From the NCBI GenBank assembly GCA_963556195.1, contig OY744520.1:152419107-152483106 (forward strand): a stretch of 64,000 nt of DNA, given 5' to 3'. Below the pieces are notes generated by a model. It was not told the DNA's origin and did no database searches. It saw only the letters and a list, made by a program, of their open reading frames with translations. Of this stretch, positions 10,505 to 23,068 are shown piece by piece. Position 1 is the first letter of the stretch. Each line of letters opens with the position of its first letter. Source of the stretch: Sepiola atlantica. Its lineage: Eukaryota; Mollusca; Cephalopoda; Sepiida; Sepiolidae. A program made the translations under genes and the position numbers.

Positions 10505-11814
10505 GCAATATAGAGAGAAGGAGCGAGAGAGAGAGATAGGGCGAGAGTAGAGCCAGTGAGAAAGAAAGAGAGAGGGGACAGTTTAAGGCTGTGATGGATA
10601 TATACATAGATAAAGAACGGACTAAGGTTTGAACAGACTAAGATAAACAGATAGATAACCCCTTCCCTTCTATTTTTCTTTTAACTTAAAGCAGAACATG
10701 GCAACTGGACTGTAATAGAAATAAGCAAATGTTTGCACCGTAAAATAAATAGGGTGTTCCTAGAAATGAGTCAAAAGTCTGCGAAGAATCATGCAGAGTT
10801 GGTTACTCACAAACAGTCTTAGAGATTTAAGAACCTCGCCCAATTGCAGTCATAGTGTTACGCATGTTATTCAAGTGCTCGTATTTTAAGGGACAAGTTT
10901 GTTTGCGCCTATTTCGCTTGTTCGACTATTAACTATCACTATCAAATATAAACGCCATTTAAGTGAAAATATTTTGTCATTTTAATAAGCAAATATATAT
11001 TCTATTAAAAATGTTTTAAATTTAATAATGATTACATTTATATGTAAATTCTTGTATGTTATGTTTTCTCTTAGAGTTGAGAAAGTAAGATGATTTTTAC
11101 GGGACTTTTAACCAAGAGAGGTGTATAAAAAGTTTGATTCATATTTTTGACGATTTTAGTAAATTTAATTTTGTATTTCTTTCGATTTCAAAAATGTAAC
11201 AATCATAAAATGTTCTGACATATTTTATACAATTGTTTATACAAAATCTATAGACTTAAATTTCAATTTATTATTTTCATTATTTTTTTTATCAAATTCA
11301 ATAATTTAACTAAGCTCCGTAAGCACCAAGTTTAAAGCGATCTTTCGAGGAGCTGATTCGAATTCCGAGTGTATTTGTTTTTTTTGGGGGGGGGTGGGGG
11401 AGGGTTAATTTGTCACTATTCCTCATGTGAGGTTTTTTTTTTTACTTTACTTCAACTTACAAAACGTTTATCAAGACTCCTGTCTTTTTGAAGTAAAATG
11501 TTTTTCACAATTCTACCATGTATACTAAAACTCTCTGAAGTTGGACATAAAATACATTTGTCCAGAAACACGTGTAAGAAAAATTAATGTTAAATTTGAA
11601 AAGATTATTTGTTAGTGTAAGATGAAAGAAAAGAAATAAACTTTTATTAAAATACGTAAATAAAGTGATTGTAAGAACTAATAAAAATTATGTCTTTAGA
11701 TTGATTTTCCATGGTCATTGGAATGCAATAATAAGATATATATGCTCTGAATCTTGTAACACAACTTTATTGAGCTTACAATTGGAAACATTTCGGATAT
11801 AATAAGGATTATAC
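10505..11814. other. no gene recognised
   Basis: AT-rich sequence with a G-run near 11386-11404. A phrase tagggtgttcctagaaatga near 10750 vaguely resembles a Tc1/mariner terminus, but no partner end was found. Confidence 0.35.
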
Positions 11815-12545
<731 letters not shown>

Positions 12546-12618
<73 letters not shown>

Positions 12619-12620
12619 TT
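12546..12620. repeat. (TA)n microsatellite
   Basis: About 35 TA units with one terminal interruption (TACATATATT). Confidence 0.97.
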
Positions 12621-13182
12621 GCGGATATTATTGTCTGCATTTAATTCAATAGTAGGGAGGCTACGAGCTGCTACTGGTGGGATTGATTAGGAGGAGGTCA
12701 GAAAAGTGTAAACTTATTGTAAGTAGATACTGGATGTGAAATAAATTTGAAACTCCATCATGAAAATGAAGGAGGGAAGAAACAGTATATAATAGAAAAA
12801 AGAATTAACATTGCGAGGCTGGATATCTCACACGAGTGACACGTGCAAATCTTTGTGCTGCTATCCAAAAGCGTATTTTCATAAACTTTTATGTTGTAAT
12901 ATCTATTCCCTTGTTGTCACCTAGGACAAAATTCATGCATTGAAGGATTACTTTTTTTCATTGTTGCTAATTGTTTCAAAAACAATACTGAAATTAGGTC
13001 TAACAGTAGTCCGATTTTTCTTTGTCTTTCTTTCTTTTTTTCTTTCTTTTTATTTTTGGATTATATTGAACGAGTTGCCAGAAAAAGGGAGGTACTGTAG
13101 TGTAGGTAAGAGAGGTAGAGAGAGAGATAGAGAGAGAGGTTTAAAAACGATACACTTCTTTTAAGTTTTCTATTTTGTTATC
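12621..13182. other. no gene recognised
   Basis: AT-rich, with a pyrimidine-rich run at 13015-13055 and GA repeats at 13110-13140. A 74-codon frame at 12940-13164 is low complexity and not credible as a protein. Confidence 0.4.
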
Positions 13183-13220
13183 CTCGTCGCCGGGCAACGT
13201 CGGGTGGCCCTGCTAGTACA
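13183..13220 (-). repeat. conserved CTAGC...TGCCCGG end module
   Basis: On the minus strand it begins ctagcagggccacccgacgt and continues tgcccggcgac. Related modules occur at 13992 (plus), 34451 (plus) and 57735 (plus), with a partial one at about 47560 (minus). It probably marks one terminus of a dispersed repeat family. The following sequence differs between copies. Confidence 0.5.
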
Positions 13221-13667
13221 AACTATAGAAATCATTATTGACAGACTGCTCCACTTGGTTCAGCTCGTTTAACGATTGAATGCTTGGAAGAAGTTCCTCG
13301 TGGCTGGCAATATTGAGGAGTGAATGTATTTTAAGTATTAATCGCCTCAGCAGAATGTTAGCAAGTACGAAATGATTTGACCGGGCGCATCTGTGAAAGC
13401 CATAACACAAAGTCGGGCAGATGAGTAAGACGATGGACCCTCTTATAAAATAAACTCAACAGACGACCTTTCAGGGAACTAAACTAACCGCCACATTCGC
13501 ACTGTTTTCTTATAACGAATGGAGACTAACCTTGGTAAAAAGAGGAGAAAAAAATGTTGCAGCATCAGTGATGCTTTGAATACGTCAGTCAGCCGATGTG
13601 ATGTTGATGAGAAAGCTGTCGGCACCAGGTTAGAAATCAAGATATCGCCATGTATGTTTGCTCTCCC

Positions 13668-13668
<1 letters not shown>

Positions 13669-13698
<30 letters not shown>

Positions 13699-13722
13699 CT
13701 CTCTCTCTCTCTCTCTCTTTCT
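13669..13722. repeat. (CT)n microsatellite
   Basis: Two CT runs separated by a short GCCCC interruption. Leu/Ser-rich frames here are artefacts. A second impure CT run lies at 14100-14145. Confidence 0.95.
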
Positions 13723-14468
13723 CATTCCGTTAATGGCAATGAACCAAGCTAGTCGCCATTTTAACCCTCTTCTACACCAACCCAAGAGCGGGCAGTGTGC
13801 AAACGTTTCAGCAGCGACCTTTACCATAAGCCAACAGTTTCTGCGGCGTTTCTGTCTAATTTTTAAAAGACTAAACGCAATACAAACGAAAATGTACTGA
13901 TCAAGCTGCGACCTTCAGCAATCTCAGTTTTTTTGAAAAACTAGCAAAACATACGTCCGAAAGGTGTCTTTTGTATAAATGTATATATTTAACTAGCAAG
14001 GTTACCGGGCGCTGTTCGGGATCATGGATAAAAAAGTCGTTGTTTATAGTGTGTGTTATATCTTGCTTTTAAAAGCCTGTTTCTCTCCCCCTTTCTCTAC
14101 TCCCTCTCTCTCTCTCTTTCTCTATCATTCTCTCTCGCCCTCTCCACTCTCAAATTATTCAATATAATACAAGAAAAGAAAGTCGACTGACTGTTTGACT
14201 TAGTTTCAGTGTTGTTTTTAGAAGAACTACCGGTAGGAATGAAAGAAAAGTAATTTATTTTTACCCTCATATGCACCAATTCACTTCATGGCGACGCCAA
14301 AAGAAAGTATGTTACGGTACATTTTTAACAAAACCAAGTCGAAGTTACATTGAATACGATTATCTAACGTTTTCAAGTGTAGTTTCTGACATTTAGCCGA
14401 ATATACGCAAAAACAGAATTATAGCATATCTTTATATAATGTACTAGCTCGCTTCACATTTATTATAT

Positions 14469-14610
14469 TTATATATATATATATATAATAAAAGTTTTTA
14501 AAAAGGTTTAAGGCAATGCGAAGATCCGGGTTGCTGGAAGCATTGCATTAAACCTTTTTAAAAACTTTTATTATTACTCCCAGCAATACTTACAGCAAAC
14601 TACCAATTTC

Positions 14611-14663
<53 letters not shown>
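14469..14663. mobile_element. 88-bp hairpin nested in (TA)n
   Basis: A near-perfect palindrome (14487-14574) with arms taataaaagtttttaaaaag plus gtttaaggcaatgc, and a 19-base loop containing gatccgggttgctgg, lies directly against (TA)n on the left, with a second (TA)n at 14613-14663. There is no coding capacity. It is a compact foldback, either a minimal MITE or an RNA-hairpin relic. Confidence 0.6.
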
Positions 14664-14665
<2 letters not shown>

Positions 14666-15207
14666 GTAAATCATCCTTATTTAATATGTATTAAATAAGG
14701 TATAAATTTCATTGTTATTTAACATATTTTAATTTCCTGTGGACCTATGGTTTTAATTTTAGTGTGTGTGTGGACATGAGGAGAGGAGACCCTATTAATA
14801 TTATCAAGATTTGCTGACATTTTTAGCTAAGAGCATCTTTTTTTTAATTTATTTTTATTTTTAGAAAATTAAGATTTGTTTATGTGGAAAAAATCGAGAA
14901 TAAACTCATTTGAAGCCAATCGATGCTATTTAAATAGATCCACTTCTGAAACATGTTATTGATTGTCATATTAATATTATCTGTTCATTGTTAAATTATT
15001 GTATTTGGCTCATCCATGTAAACATTGTTTTGTTCTTGAACGAGTTGCGAATATATCAACTAGTTATTATCTAAGTTGGAATAGATAGATACTTATGAAA
15101 AAATCATAAAAGTGTGTTAAGTTTTATTCCCATGAAATAATAGTAATAATAAAATGATACATATGCATAACCATAGTTTAGTTTAATAAAGTTTATAATC
15201 TACTGAA

Positions 15208-15261
<54 letters not shown>

Positions 15262-15924
15262 TATGCACCCATTTGTGCATTACTATTAGTTTCTATGTAT
15301 CTATATTTGAAATCGTTTTAGTTAATAAATAACATAATATGACAGGGTACAATGGGCTTCTTCTGAATGACATGAAGAGATAATCTGAAGACTTATTCTA
15401 GTCAGTTATTCTGTTTTCTACTTTGTGGACTTAATCTGGTGCTGATTCTACTTTGGTTTCGTTTGCTGATTGATTGGTTCTAGCCAATGGGTAAACATGA
15501 AGATATCATTGTATCAAAATATATTAGGTTTTTATTATAGCAGGATTCATGCTTCGGGCAGAGAGGGTGCTGGAGATTTTAAGGAATCACATCGTTTTAC
15601 GTCCGTTTCGGAAAACTGACTCATTTTTTTTAAATAACACTCGTTCCGTGGAAGAACACCTGGCCATTCACAGGTAAATGTTATATTAATATGGATGTTT
15701 ATCTTCTCATATTAGCTTATTTTTTCTAAAGACGATGATAAACGAATACCACTGTTATTCAAAAATTGTTCAAATCAAAAACATAAAAGGGGGATTTATA
15801 AAAATTGAAAACTAATTGTTCGCGGAACATTAATAGTTCAAAGTTTATTTTCAAATACGTTTGCAGAAAGTTAAAGTGAAATGGATTGCAAAACATTATT
15901 TCTCGGGATTTTTTTTAATAAGGA
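14664..15924. other. no gene; includes (TA)n at 15214-15259
   Basis: AT-rich unique-looking sequence with a single (TA)n tract. No ORF or RNA structure stands out. Confidence 0.4.
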
Positions 15925-16385
15925 TTGATAATTTATATTTTCGTATTATTTGCGCTGCTATTTTAATCTTGTATGTTATACTCGAAACGTTTCGGCCGAT
16001 GTAAAATCTGAATGTCTTTAGGTGCATTTTGTTGAACTCAGAAAGTGTAAACATAACGAATCAAGGCGTTAGACAATAGTCAGTTCTAAGTGACAGTCTT
16101 CTTCGAGTTTCAGGCGATAATAACTAAGTATAAAATATAAATAACTTACTTAAGACTTATACACGCTCATGGCTGACAGAACGAGAATAATATCTCTGCG
16201 TCAATTAAATATGGAGTTCAGTTTAAAATTCCATTGTGATTCCAGAATTCGACATAAGGATTCTCTAGTTCGACAAGATGTTCCTGAAGAAGGTCGAAGG
16301 TTACATCGGCCAAAACATTCTATGAATAATATCCAATATGAGAGTAGTAGTCCGACTAATGTCAATAATAAAACATATAAAACAG
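15925..16385. mobile_element. inverted-arm hammerhead element, near full length
   Basis: The left arm begins near ataaggattgataatttata and carries cgaaacgtttcggccgatgt (hammerhead zone on the minus strand, about 15985-16030). The right arm carries cctgaagaaggtcgaaggtt and acatcggccaaaacattcta (plus, 16282-16325), closing with atgagagtagtagtccgact. The middle includes caatagtcagttctaagtga and catggctgacagaacgagaa. In the right arm stem II (GGTCG/CGGCC) is perfect, but the invariant GAAA reads AAAA. In the left arm CTGAAGA reads CTAAAGA. Both copies therefore look inactive. The 74-codon open frame at 16169-16393 lies wholly in this repeat. Confidence 0.65.
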
Positions 16386-16418
16386 TTGTTTAAATAAATC
16401 CCTTTTCTTCTAGCAATA

Positions 16419-16489
16419 ATGATTGAACTTAATTTTAAATCATGATTGAACTTAATTTTAAATCATAATTCAACTTTATTTCAAATCAT
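16419..16489. repeat. three 23-bp tandem repeats
   Basis: The unit gattgaacttaattttaaat plus cat repeats at spacings of 23 bp starting at 16421, 16444 and 16467, then degenerates to about 16570. Confidence 0.75.
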
Positions 16490-17439
16490 AAGACAATGTA
16501 ATTGAAAATCGTGATACAATTAAATTTATAATCATGATAAAACATAAGTTTAAGTCATGATTCAACTTTAACTGTGAAACAAAATGTTGACATACATTAA
16601 AATCACTGCAAATATGCTTGAATTTTAATTCGATGAATTTTGAAATAAAAATCATTTATCTTTTTTGATAAAGCAGTCTCATAAATGTTTTCAATAAAAA
16701 TACACTTTTTAATAGATAAAAGCTGTCGTATGTTTCATTAATTCAAGCGATTTCACATATTCCATTTCTAAATATTTTTAATTCAATTTAAACATCTATA
16801 TATATTACTAGAAATATGTTGAACTAACTAATTCATGAAAAGAGCTACACAAACAATAACAGTGATTGTAATGTTTACACAACAAAATATATAAACGATA
16901 TTAAAATATGTTTGTAATTACCGAATGTCTTAAATAATAATATAAGCCGAATTAAAATGGTTTGTTGGAGATATATATATAATAAGGAGATGCAGTTTGC
17001 TTGCAGAATTGTGTGTAATACGTATATAGAGAAGTATTAGAAGGCTATCACAATGCAAGAAATGGAAATATGTCGGCGTTGAGAAGTAAGAAAAAAACAA
17101 GTGACTTTTTATAAATATATTTTTAAAAATTTGTTTTTCATAGCAAATCTTACTTGCTTACGCAAGACTTCAACACTGTGATGTAATGTGTCTGATCGTG
17201 TTCCATAATATATTTCAGAGAAGACCTCTTTATCAAATAGTAGGTGTTTCAAATCTCTAAATCACTGCGGAAGGATAATATTGTTATATGCTTATAACGC
17301 AGTAAATATTACTATCCGCAGCAAATTGAATAAAACTATAACGAAATGCTGTTTTTTTTTCTTAAAATTTCATATTTGACTTTACTGATGAAGTGTTATA
17401 TTTGTTTAAATAAAAAAAAACTATTTAAATATATATGTT
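16490..17439. other. no gene recognised
   Basis: Very AT-rich, with stops in all frames and no identified repeat. Confidence 0.4.
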
Positions 17440-17565
17440 TCGGAATTTTTTTAGATGAGGGTTGATAATTTGTTGAATTTGGTATATTCGGACTACTGTT
17501 CTCATTTTGGGTGTTTTTATCACCCAAGATGAGAACGGTAGTCCGAATATACCAAATTAAATATA
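17440..17565. mobile_element. collapsed hairpin derivative of hammerhead element
   Basis: The outer arm of the 58885-59280 family (atgagggttgataatttgtt, then aatttggtatattcggacta, ctgttctcat) is joined head-to-head with its inverse (agatgagaacggtagtccga, atataccaaatt) around a seven-base tttttat loop. The whole interior, including both hammerheads, has been lost. Arm identity remains high, so the deletion is probably fairly recent or the palindrome has been conversion-maintained. Confidence 0.8.
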
Positions 17566-17653
17566 TATTTTTTGCAAGGAGGTAGTGGTATGTGTAATAG
17601 CTAACAGCGGTGTTCAATGATTTTTTTTTAATATTATCTATTTAATATTTATT

Positions 17654-17857
17654 AATATATATATATACATATATATGTGTGTGTGTGTGCGTGTATGTGC
17701 GTGTGTATTTGTATATGTGTAAGTGAGAAAGTGTGAGTAAAGACTTGCTTCAGCGCTGCTTCCATGTATATGCCTGTTTATGAGTCGTATAATTGTTCAT
17801 CTTCGTATTAATATTTCTAATATATTCAGCTATACGCATGTATACACACATGAACAT

Positions 17858-17921
<64 letters not shown>

Positions 17922-17922
17922 A
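17654..17922. repeat. (TA)n/(GT)n and (CA)n/(TA)n microsatellites
   Basis: A TA/GT tract lies at 17654-17712 and a CA/TA tract at 17862-17922, separated by unremarkable sequence. Confidence 0.9.
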
Positions 17923-18599
17923 TTAAGGAACTGTCAGATAGAGCTATGGACTTTGCTGGAATATATACTTACATATCTATCAGTTATCATGACGAAATGT
18001 AGAACTGACATCGTAAAGACGATCAACACTAAATAAATCAAAATCTTAGACAAAGTTGATGTTGCAATGGGCGAGTTCATCTCTGCTAAATGTCAGATTT
18101 TATAGGCTTATTTATTTTATACAAGTTAACTAGACACTTTATCATTTATCAGATGAGACTACGCAGAAATAATAGACTTATAATAGTACACAACTAACAT
18201 AAATATAAATAACACTATGATAAATATGATTTACACTAATAAATAAATAAACATTTATTGTGAGAAAGCATTTTAAGATAAGAATAACGAATTTGTATAT
18301 GTCATATTTAACTTAGAAAAGAATATTCATGAACTTTGTAAGAAAGAAAATTTAAATGTCATCTATGTCTATCCAAAATCGAATCCCACTTTAATAATTA
18401 CACATATCACATACTTTGTTGAATTGAGGCTTAGCAAGAATTCAACAGATGATAATATTTTTCTAAATATTAGTAAAACATAATATATGTCTACAAAATA
18501 GTGACTATATGAATACTAACTATAAATTTAATAAAATTGTTACAAGAGATGACATAAATAGGATAAATAGAAGAATAATGTGTATTACACATCCCTTTG
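17923..18599. other. no gene recognised
   Basis: AT-rich with stops in all frames. It may include eroded 5' parts of the LINE that follows, but I cannot align any motif. Confidence 0.3.
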
Positions 18600-19700
18600 A
18601 CAAAACCAGTTAAAGCAGAAAAAAACCTTCACCTTCCACCTAGTAAACCGCTCCTTAAGTTTTTCAGCAAAAACACAGTAAAACTTATTATAGTTGTACT
18701 AATAATTCCGAATGAAACGTAAAAAATACAAAAACAGCAAAATTTAAAAAAGAGGAATATAATTATATCCCTAATAAGATCCTCTGCATCCTTACTAAAC
18801 TGAACAAAAGAAGAACTTAGGAACCTGGATGATAAATAAAAACAAGGAAACATGCTGCATCCGAGGGATGTTAATGGCTTACTCATTGTAAAAAACGGGG
18901 GAAAGGACTTGTAAGTATTGGAGATTGTGAAGACGCTGCAATAAACGAACTAGAGAAATACAAAACATTAAATACAAAGATGATCAGAAAAGAAGTCTTA
19001 ATGTGAACAATACGGAGAGCAGCGAAACGGGAACAAAAGGCGAAACAAGAAAAGAAAGTAGTAGCTACATGAACTATTTATATGACGAACTACATAAATT
19101 GTGTACGAAAACACAAAACATGACTACGGAAAGAACACTTGAAAAGAGAAACGGATTCGCTACTGAAATAATAGAGAAGGTCCAGGAAAACAGTAAATGT
19201 AGACTGGAAAAAAGAGACGAAAACACATCAGAAGTGAAAGCAGCAAGCTAGCTAAAATTAACGGACATGGCTGTAACTGTGCAGACGTCTGCACTTTGAA
19301 TATACAGGTAAATGGTACAGACACAAACCAGAGTCAGTATTAAAAAATAAAAGGCATAAAAGCCTATAGGGCATAGGAAAATACAAACGGAACCACTTAT
19401 CTAAACAAAAAAACGGGCATGATTATAGTCATCGAGAAAGAAAAAAACTTGCTAATTAGTAGATTTCGTCGTCCCAGCATTTCAAAGGGTGCAGCTGAAG
19501 TAAGCAGAAAAAGTAACCAAATGCATCGAATTAGCTAGAGAGCTGAAGGGACTATGAAGAAAATTACCGTAATACCAATAATTGTAGAGGCACTAAGAAT
19601 AGTTCCGAGAAAAAAAACTTCAAAAAATCAAAGGAACGATTGGCACCATAACAATAACAGCAAAGATGAAAAAAGTTTGCATATTAACAAATCCTTGAGT
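18600..19700 (+). pseudogene. decayed LINE, 3' (post-RT) portion
   Basis: Translation in shifting plus frames recovers an ordered set of blocks typical of one large non-LTR retrotransposon group. They are TKEELRNLDDK (about 18800), LHPRDVNGLLIVKNGGKGLV followed by SIGDC, then ELEKY (18850-18955), WYRHKPESVLKNKRHKSL (about 19315-19370), a LLIS-P-aspartate-poor region, and KKITVIPIIVEALRIVP (about 19553-19610). These match the tail after the reverse transcriptase in elements often annotated as R2-type or type-1 retrotransposable elements. Multiple frameshifts and stops show it is dead. The RT catalytic domain is not recognisable upstream. Open frames at 19003-19251 and 19554-19748 are pieces of it. 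Order and spacing make the identification firm; the clade is less certain. Confidence 0.7.
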
Positions 19701-20917
19701 GCGGAAATCAACTCGCATAACCGAGTGTCACTGACCAATCACGAGTAAGTTGAAATGAAATAAGGATATAAATTAAAATAAATCCAATGGAGGGTGGATT
19801 ATTTGGATAGTAAAAGAAATTATCAGACTATGAATTCACTTCTCCTTCCACTAACACTCTCTTTCTCTTTTTCTAATTCAAAATGGCGGCCTGACTACAA
19901 TTATGTCATCCTATTGGCGGTGGGGACCCATTGAAAGTGTTATCTGCTTTCTGTGGTTTGTTTGTTTGTTTGTTTGATTTTTGTGTGTTTTGTTTTCATT
20001 TCTTCTCCACGAACTCTATATTGCATATGACACTTTAAAACGAGATTAATGGCTGCATTTTATTCGTTGAGAAACAATTGTAAGACCATAAGCAATTCTG
20101 GCATAGAAACATAATAGACTGAATTTTTGGTCATTGGAATATTAACAATTACTATATATATATATATATATATATATATGCGATACAACCTGTGGCCCGT
20201 TTTGTCAGTATTTGTTATATATATATGATTCCATATTTTTCTCCTCGCCCTCGCCCTCGCCCTCATCCTCGCAGCTTCTGTCTCCCCTTCGCTCGCTCAT
20301 TGGCTCTTTCTCGTTTACCCATATTCTCTTATCTCGCTTTCCTTTCTCTTTATTCATCTTCCTCTCTTTTGATTTATTACTATCAAGAAAAAATCGATAT
20401 ATGGGTACTTGAAAATAGATGGCTTCATAAAGGTTGAAAGGTAGCTTTACGATGTCAACAATCTCTCTTTGTGACGTCATCAAATGTGAACGGTGACGAT
20501 AGAAGCCTAGTAACAAACATACAAACAAGATCCACAGAGGTTAATAAGTATATTATCATCATCATTACTATTAGAGGATTTTATCAATCCAGGAGGAGGA
20601 ACCCCTACCTAATTTCCTTCCACCTCTTTAGTCCCTAGCTAGGCGTTGCCATGTAGGACCCAGTTGGCTGTCGATTCTCAAACAGGTTTTTGGCCTCCAT
20701 GTTGGTCTTTTTCATTGCCTCTGGGTCCATTCTATAACGATAAAACTTAGGAAAACGAAGAACGCACAAAGAGGCGTCATTGGCACATGTTTAACTATTT
20801 CAAAACATTTACCGTTATCGAATAACTTTAAAACCTTCTGTTGAAATCGGTAAAATCTCTCTGTTCTTGATGATTTTTCATTTATTTAAATTTGATTTTT
20901 CCGTTTTTCATTTTCTC

Positions 20918-20920
<3 letters not shown>
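19701..20920. other. no gene; pyrimidine-rich and CCAAT/CRE-like words
   Basis: It contains caaaatggcggc (about 19880), cctattggcggtgg (inverted CCAAT), a short (GTTT)n, (TA)n at 20153-20180, a (GCCCTC)n run at 20245-20265 and a TGACGTCA palindrome at 20472-20479. I considered a promoter but see no first exon or downstream coding sequence. The open frames at 20192-20528 are low-complexity shadows. Confidence 0.3.
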
Positions 20921-20983
<63 letters not shown>

Positions 20984-21494
20984 GAGGCCGGTCTAACAGG
21001 CATCCGACCTTAGGCCAGAAAAATATTTCAAATATGTAACGGGGTTGGTACCCTAATCCCCTTCAAAGTAGGTTCCTTGTGCTTGCACAGAGTTAGCCCA
21101 CCGATCCATCTACTGCCGAAAACACATCTGAAAGTCTTCTTTCACTTTCGCCGTCACGTTAGATTCGGCATGTGTTTGGAGAAGAATGTATGGGTTTAAC
21201 GCAAATTAAGGAGTGGTTCAACCGATTCAAAAATGGCCGCACATCAACGGAGAGTGACCAGCGTTCTGGCAGACCTCAAACTGCTCCGAGTTCAGCTGTT
21301 GTTTAGAGGGTGCGAAAAAAGAGATAATGTGGAACGCGATGGCAGAGATGAACACCATTCCAAAAGAAAAACCGGTGGGCTAAGTGTGGTCAAGCACAAG
21401 TAGCCTACTTTGAAGGGGATTAGGGTCCCAACCCCGTAACGTATTTAAAATATTTTTCTGGCCTAAAGTCGGATACTTTTTAACAGGGCACGTG

Positions 21495-21553
<59 letters not shown>
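20921..21553. mobile_element. internally deleted mariner element in (TA)n
   Basis: The element spans 20982-21495 between (TA)n tracts (20921-20981 and 21499-21553). Terminal inverted repeats of about 120 bp share ccttaggccagaaaaatatt, acggggttgg, accctaatccccttcaaagt and agcccaccg. Internally, 21211-21285 reads EWFNRFKNGRTSTESDQRSG in the plus frame. That is the N-terminal helix-turn-helix region of mariner-family transposases. The catalytic DDD domain is missing, so it cannot mobilise itself. TA is the known mariner target, and the flanking TA tracts suggest insertion into a pre-existing microsatellite that was split. Confidence 0.8.
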
Positions 21554-21558
<5 letters not shown>

Positions 21559-21728
21559 ACTTATCTTTGTTTTTGTTGGTGATGGAGCATCCTACCAGAT
21601 GCCAGACGTTCACCTGCTATTTTAGACACTCCAACTGAGATATCTTTTTACAATTCTAACTGTTTTTTTTTTCAGCGCAACTTTTGTATCTCGCCTCCAA
21701 TTGGTTTACCGTGTATATTTACCAAATA

Positions 21729-21818
<90 letters not shown>

Positions 21819-21838
21819 ATGTGTGTATGTGTGTGTGT
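21729..21838. repeat. (TA)n-(TG)n microsatellite
   Basis: About 34 TA units then TG units with TATG interruptions. Tyr-Ile and Val-Cys frames on both strands are artefacts. Confidence 0.97.
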
Positions 21839-22696
21839 AGTTAATTATATGAACAAATTCCAATCACTTGTATACTACATAATGAAGGCTTACTCCAACA
21901 ATTACAAATCGTTTAAACTTCATCCTCACGCAATTTCACTTCGGAAATATGTTTATAATTGCTTTGTGTATTTTGGGGGTTCCAACAGTATTTCATTTAG
22001 TAAACGGTCCCATGCTTTCCCAGTATTATAAAGCGAGTATTGCAGCTAGTATCTTTTAAATATAAATAATAATTGAATAGAAATTTCTAATAGTAAACTT
22101 TTCTTAAACGTTGATTACTTTATGTAAGGGTTCAAACGATACAAACTAGCAGTGAAGTCATACGAAATGTTAAGAAATCCGAAGACGAGACTACGCCGTA
22201 GAGGTAAGGAACTTCCTCTCCTAAACCTGACAGCCTCTCCTCCCACATCTCCAAAACCAGATGTGTAGACTTATATCTCACTCCGGGGTATTGGCTGATG
22301 TCTTGCTCCGGGGATAGACGGGGAGGCATAATAAATATATGTCCCTTTGGCTTTTGATTTTTTTTTGGGGGGGGGTGTAGAGGCTAACGGTACGGCATGC
22401 GGACAAGAAATTCTTACCTTCCCATGATAAATCATTTTTTTACCGCCAACCGGATGCAACATACCGGAGGAAAATCCCGTCCCAACGACATAACGAACAC
22501 ATTCCTAAAATTTTGCAACCACACCTTCTGTTCTACATATTTGGTCATCCTAATCCTTCGATAGTTTTTTTCTTTTTTTTGGGGGGGGGGGGCGAATGTC
22601 ATGTTCGATTATTCTGAATAAGCGACTCTTTTGGCCGATGTCGATATGAGAAAAGTTTTTAAAAATCGAAGAAGATTTAGATTTCCACACTGATTA
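21839..22696. other. no gene recognised
   Basis: Includes G-runs at 22367-22376 and 22581-22592 next to T-runs. Open frames at 22132-22462 have no recognised domain. Confidence 0.35.
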
Positions 22697-22811
22697 TATA
22701 CGACATAATTACGTTGATGCAGACGTTCTCATAAGATAACCAGTGTTAAGCAATGTTGAGCCTGTTCACTATCAAATGAGTGACCATTTTGGAATACCAG
22801 TCACCGTATGT
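22697..22811 (+). mobile_element. 5S rRNA-derived sequence, copy 1
   Basis: About 115 bp aligns along the whole length of animal 5S rRNA: tatacgacataattacgttg corresponds to the 5' stem, gataaccagtgttaagcaat to the box A region, then gagcctgttcactatcaaat, gagtgaccattttggaatac and cagtcaccgtatg at the 3' end. There are many substitutions, so this is not a functional 5S gene. A second dispersed copy at 44759-44873 with similar downstream wording (acgaNgNNgNcaaNaactcc) suggests a 5S-headed SINE (SINE3-like) rather than two independent pseudogenes. Confidence 0.7.
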
Positions 22812-23068
22812 ACGAAGATGTCAACAACTCCCTGAAAAAAAAAACTACGGTCGCCATCTCCACTGACTAGGATATACAATACATGCGACGTAGTAATATT
22901 CGCTAGAAACTTCCTTCTTCGAGGGAAGCCTGCTTTACCCACCGCCATTGAATGCCACTTCGTTTCTATTTTAATTTTGTCTTATGAGCGGCTGTGCCTA
23001 CCGATGTGTCGCTATTCCATTTAAAATAGTATTTTCTTCGCGATACGCGCAGACACGCGTTTACAATA
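22812..23068. other. unique-looking flank of satellite
   Basis: No gene or repeat recognised between the 5S-like sequence and the satellite. Confidence 0.4.

Noticed and set aside
13795..13850. Hammerhead-like gaaacgtttg on the minus strand
   Set aside because: GAAACGTT is present, but the partner strand reads CTGTTGG and no stem II forms.
19820..20480. Host promoter (YY1, CCAAT and CRE-like words within 600 bp)
   Set aside because: No open first exon, splice site with continuation, or conserved coding sequence follows. The ATG in atggcggcc is followed at once by a stop.
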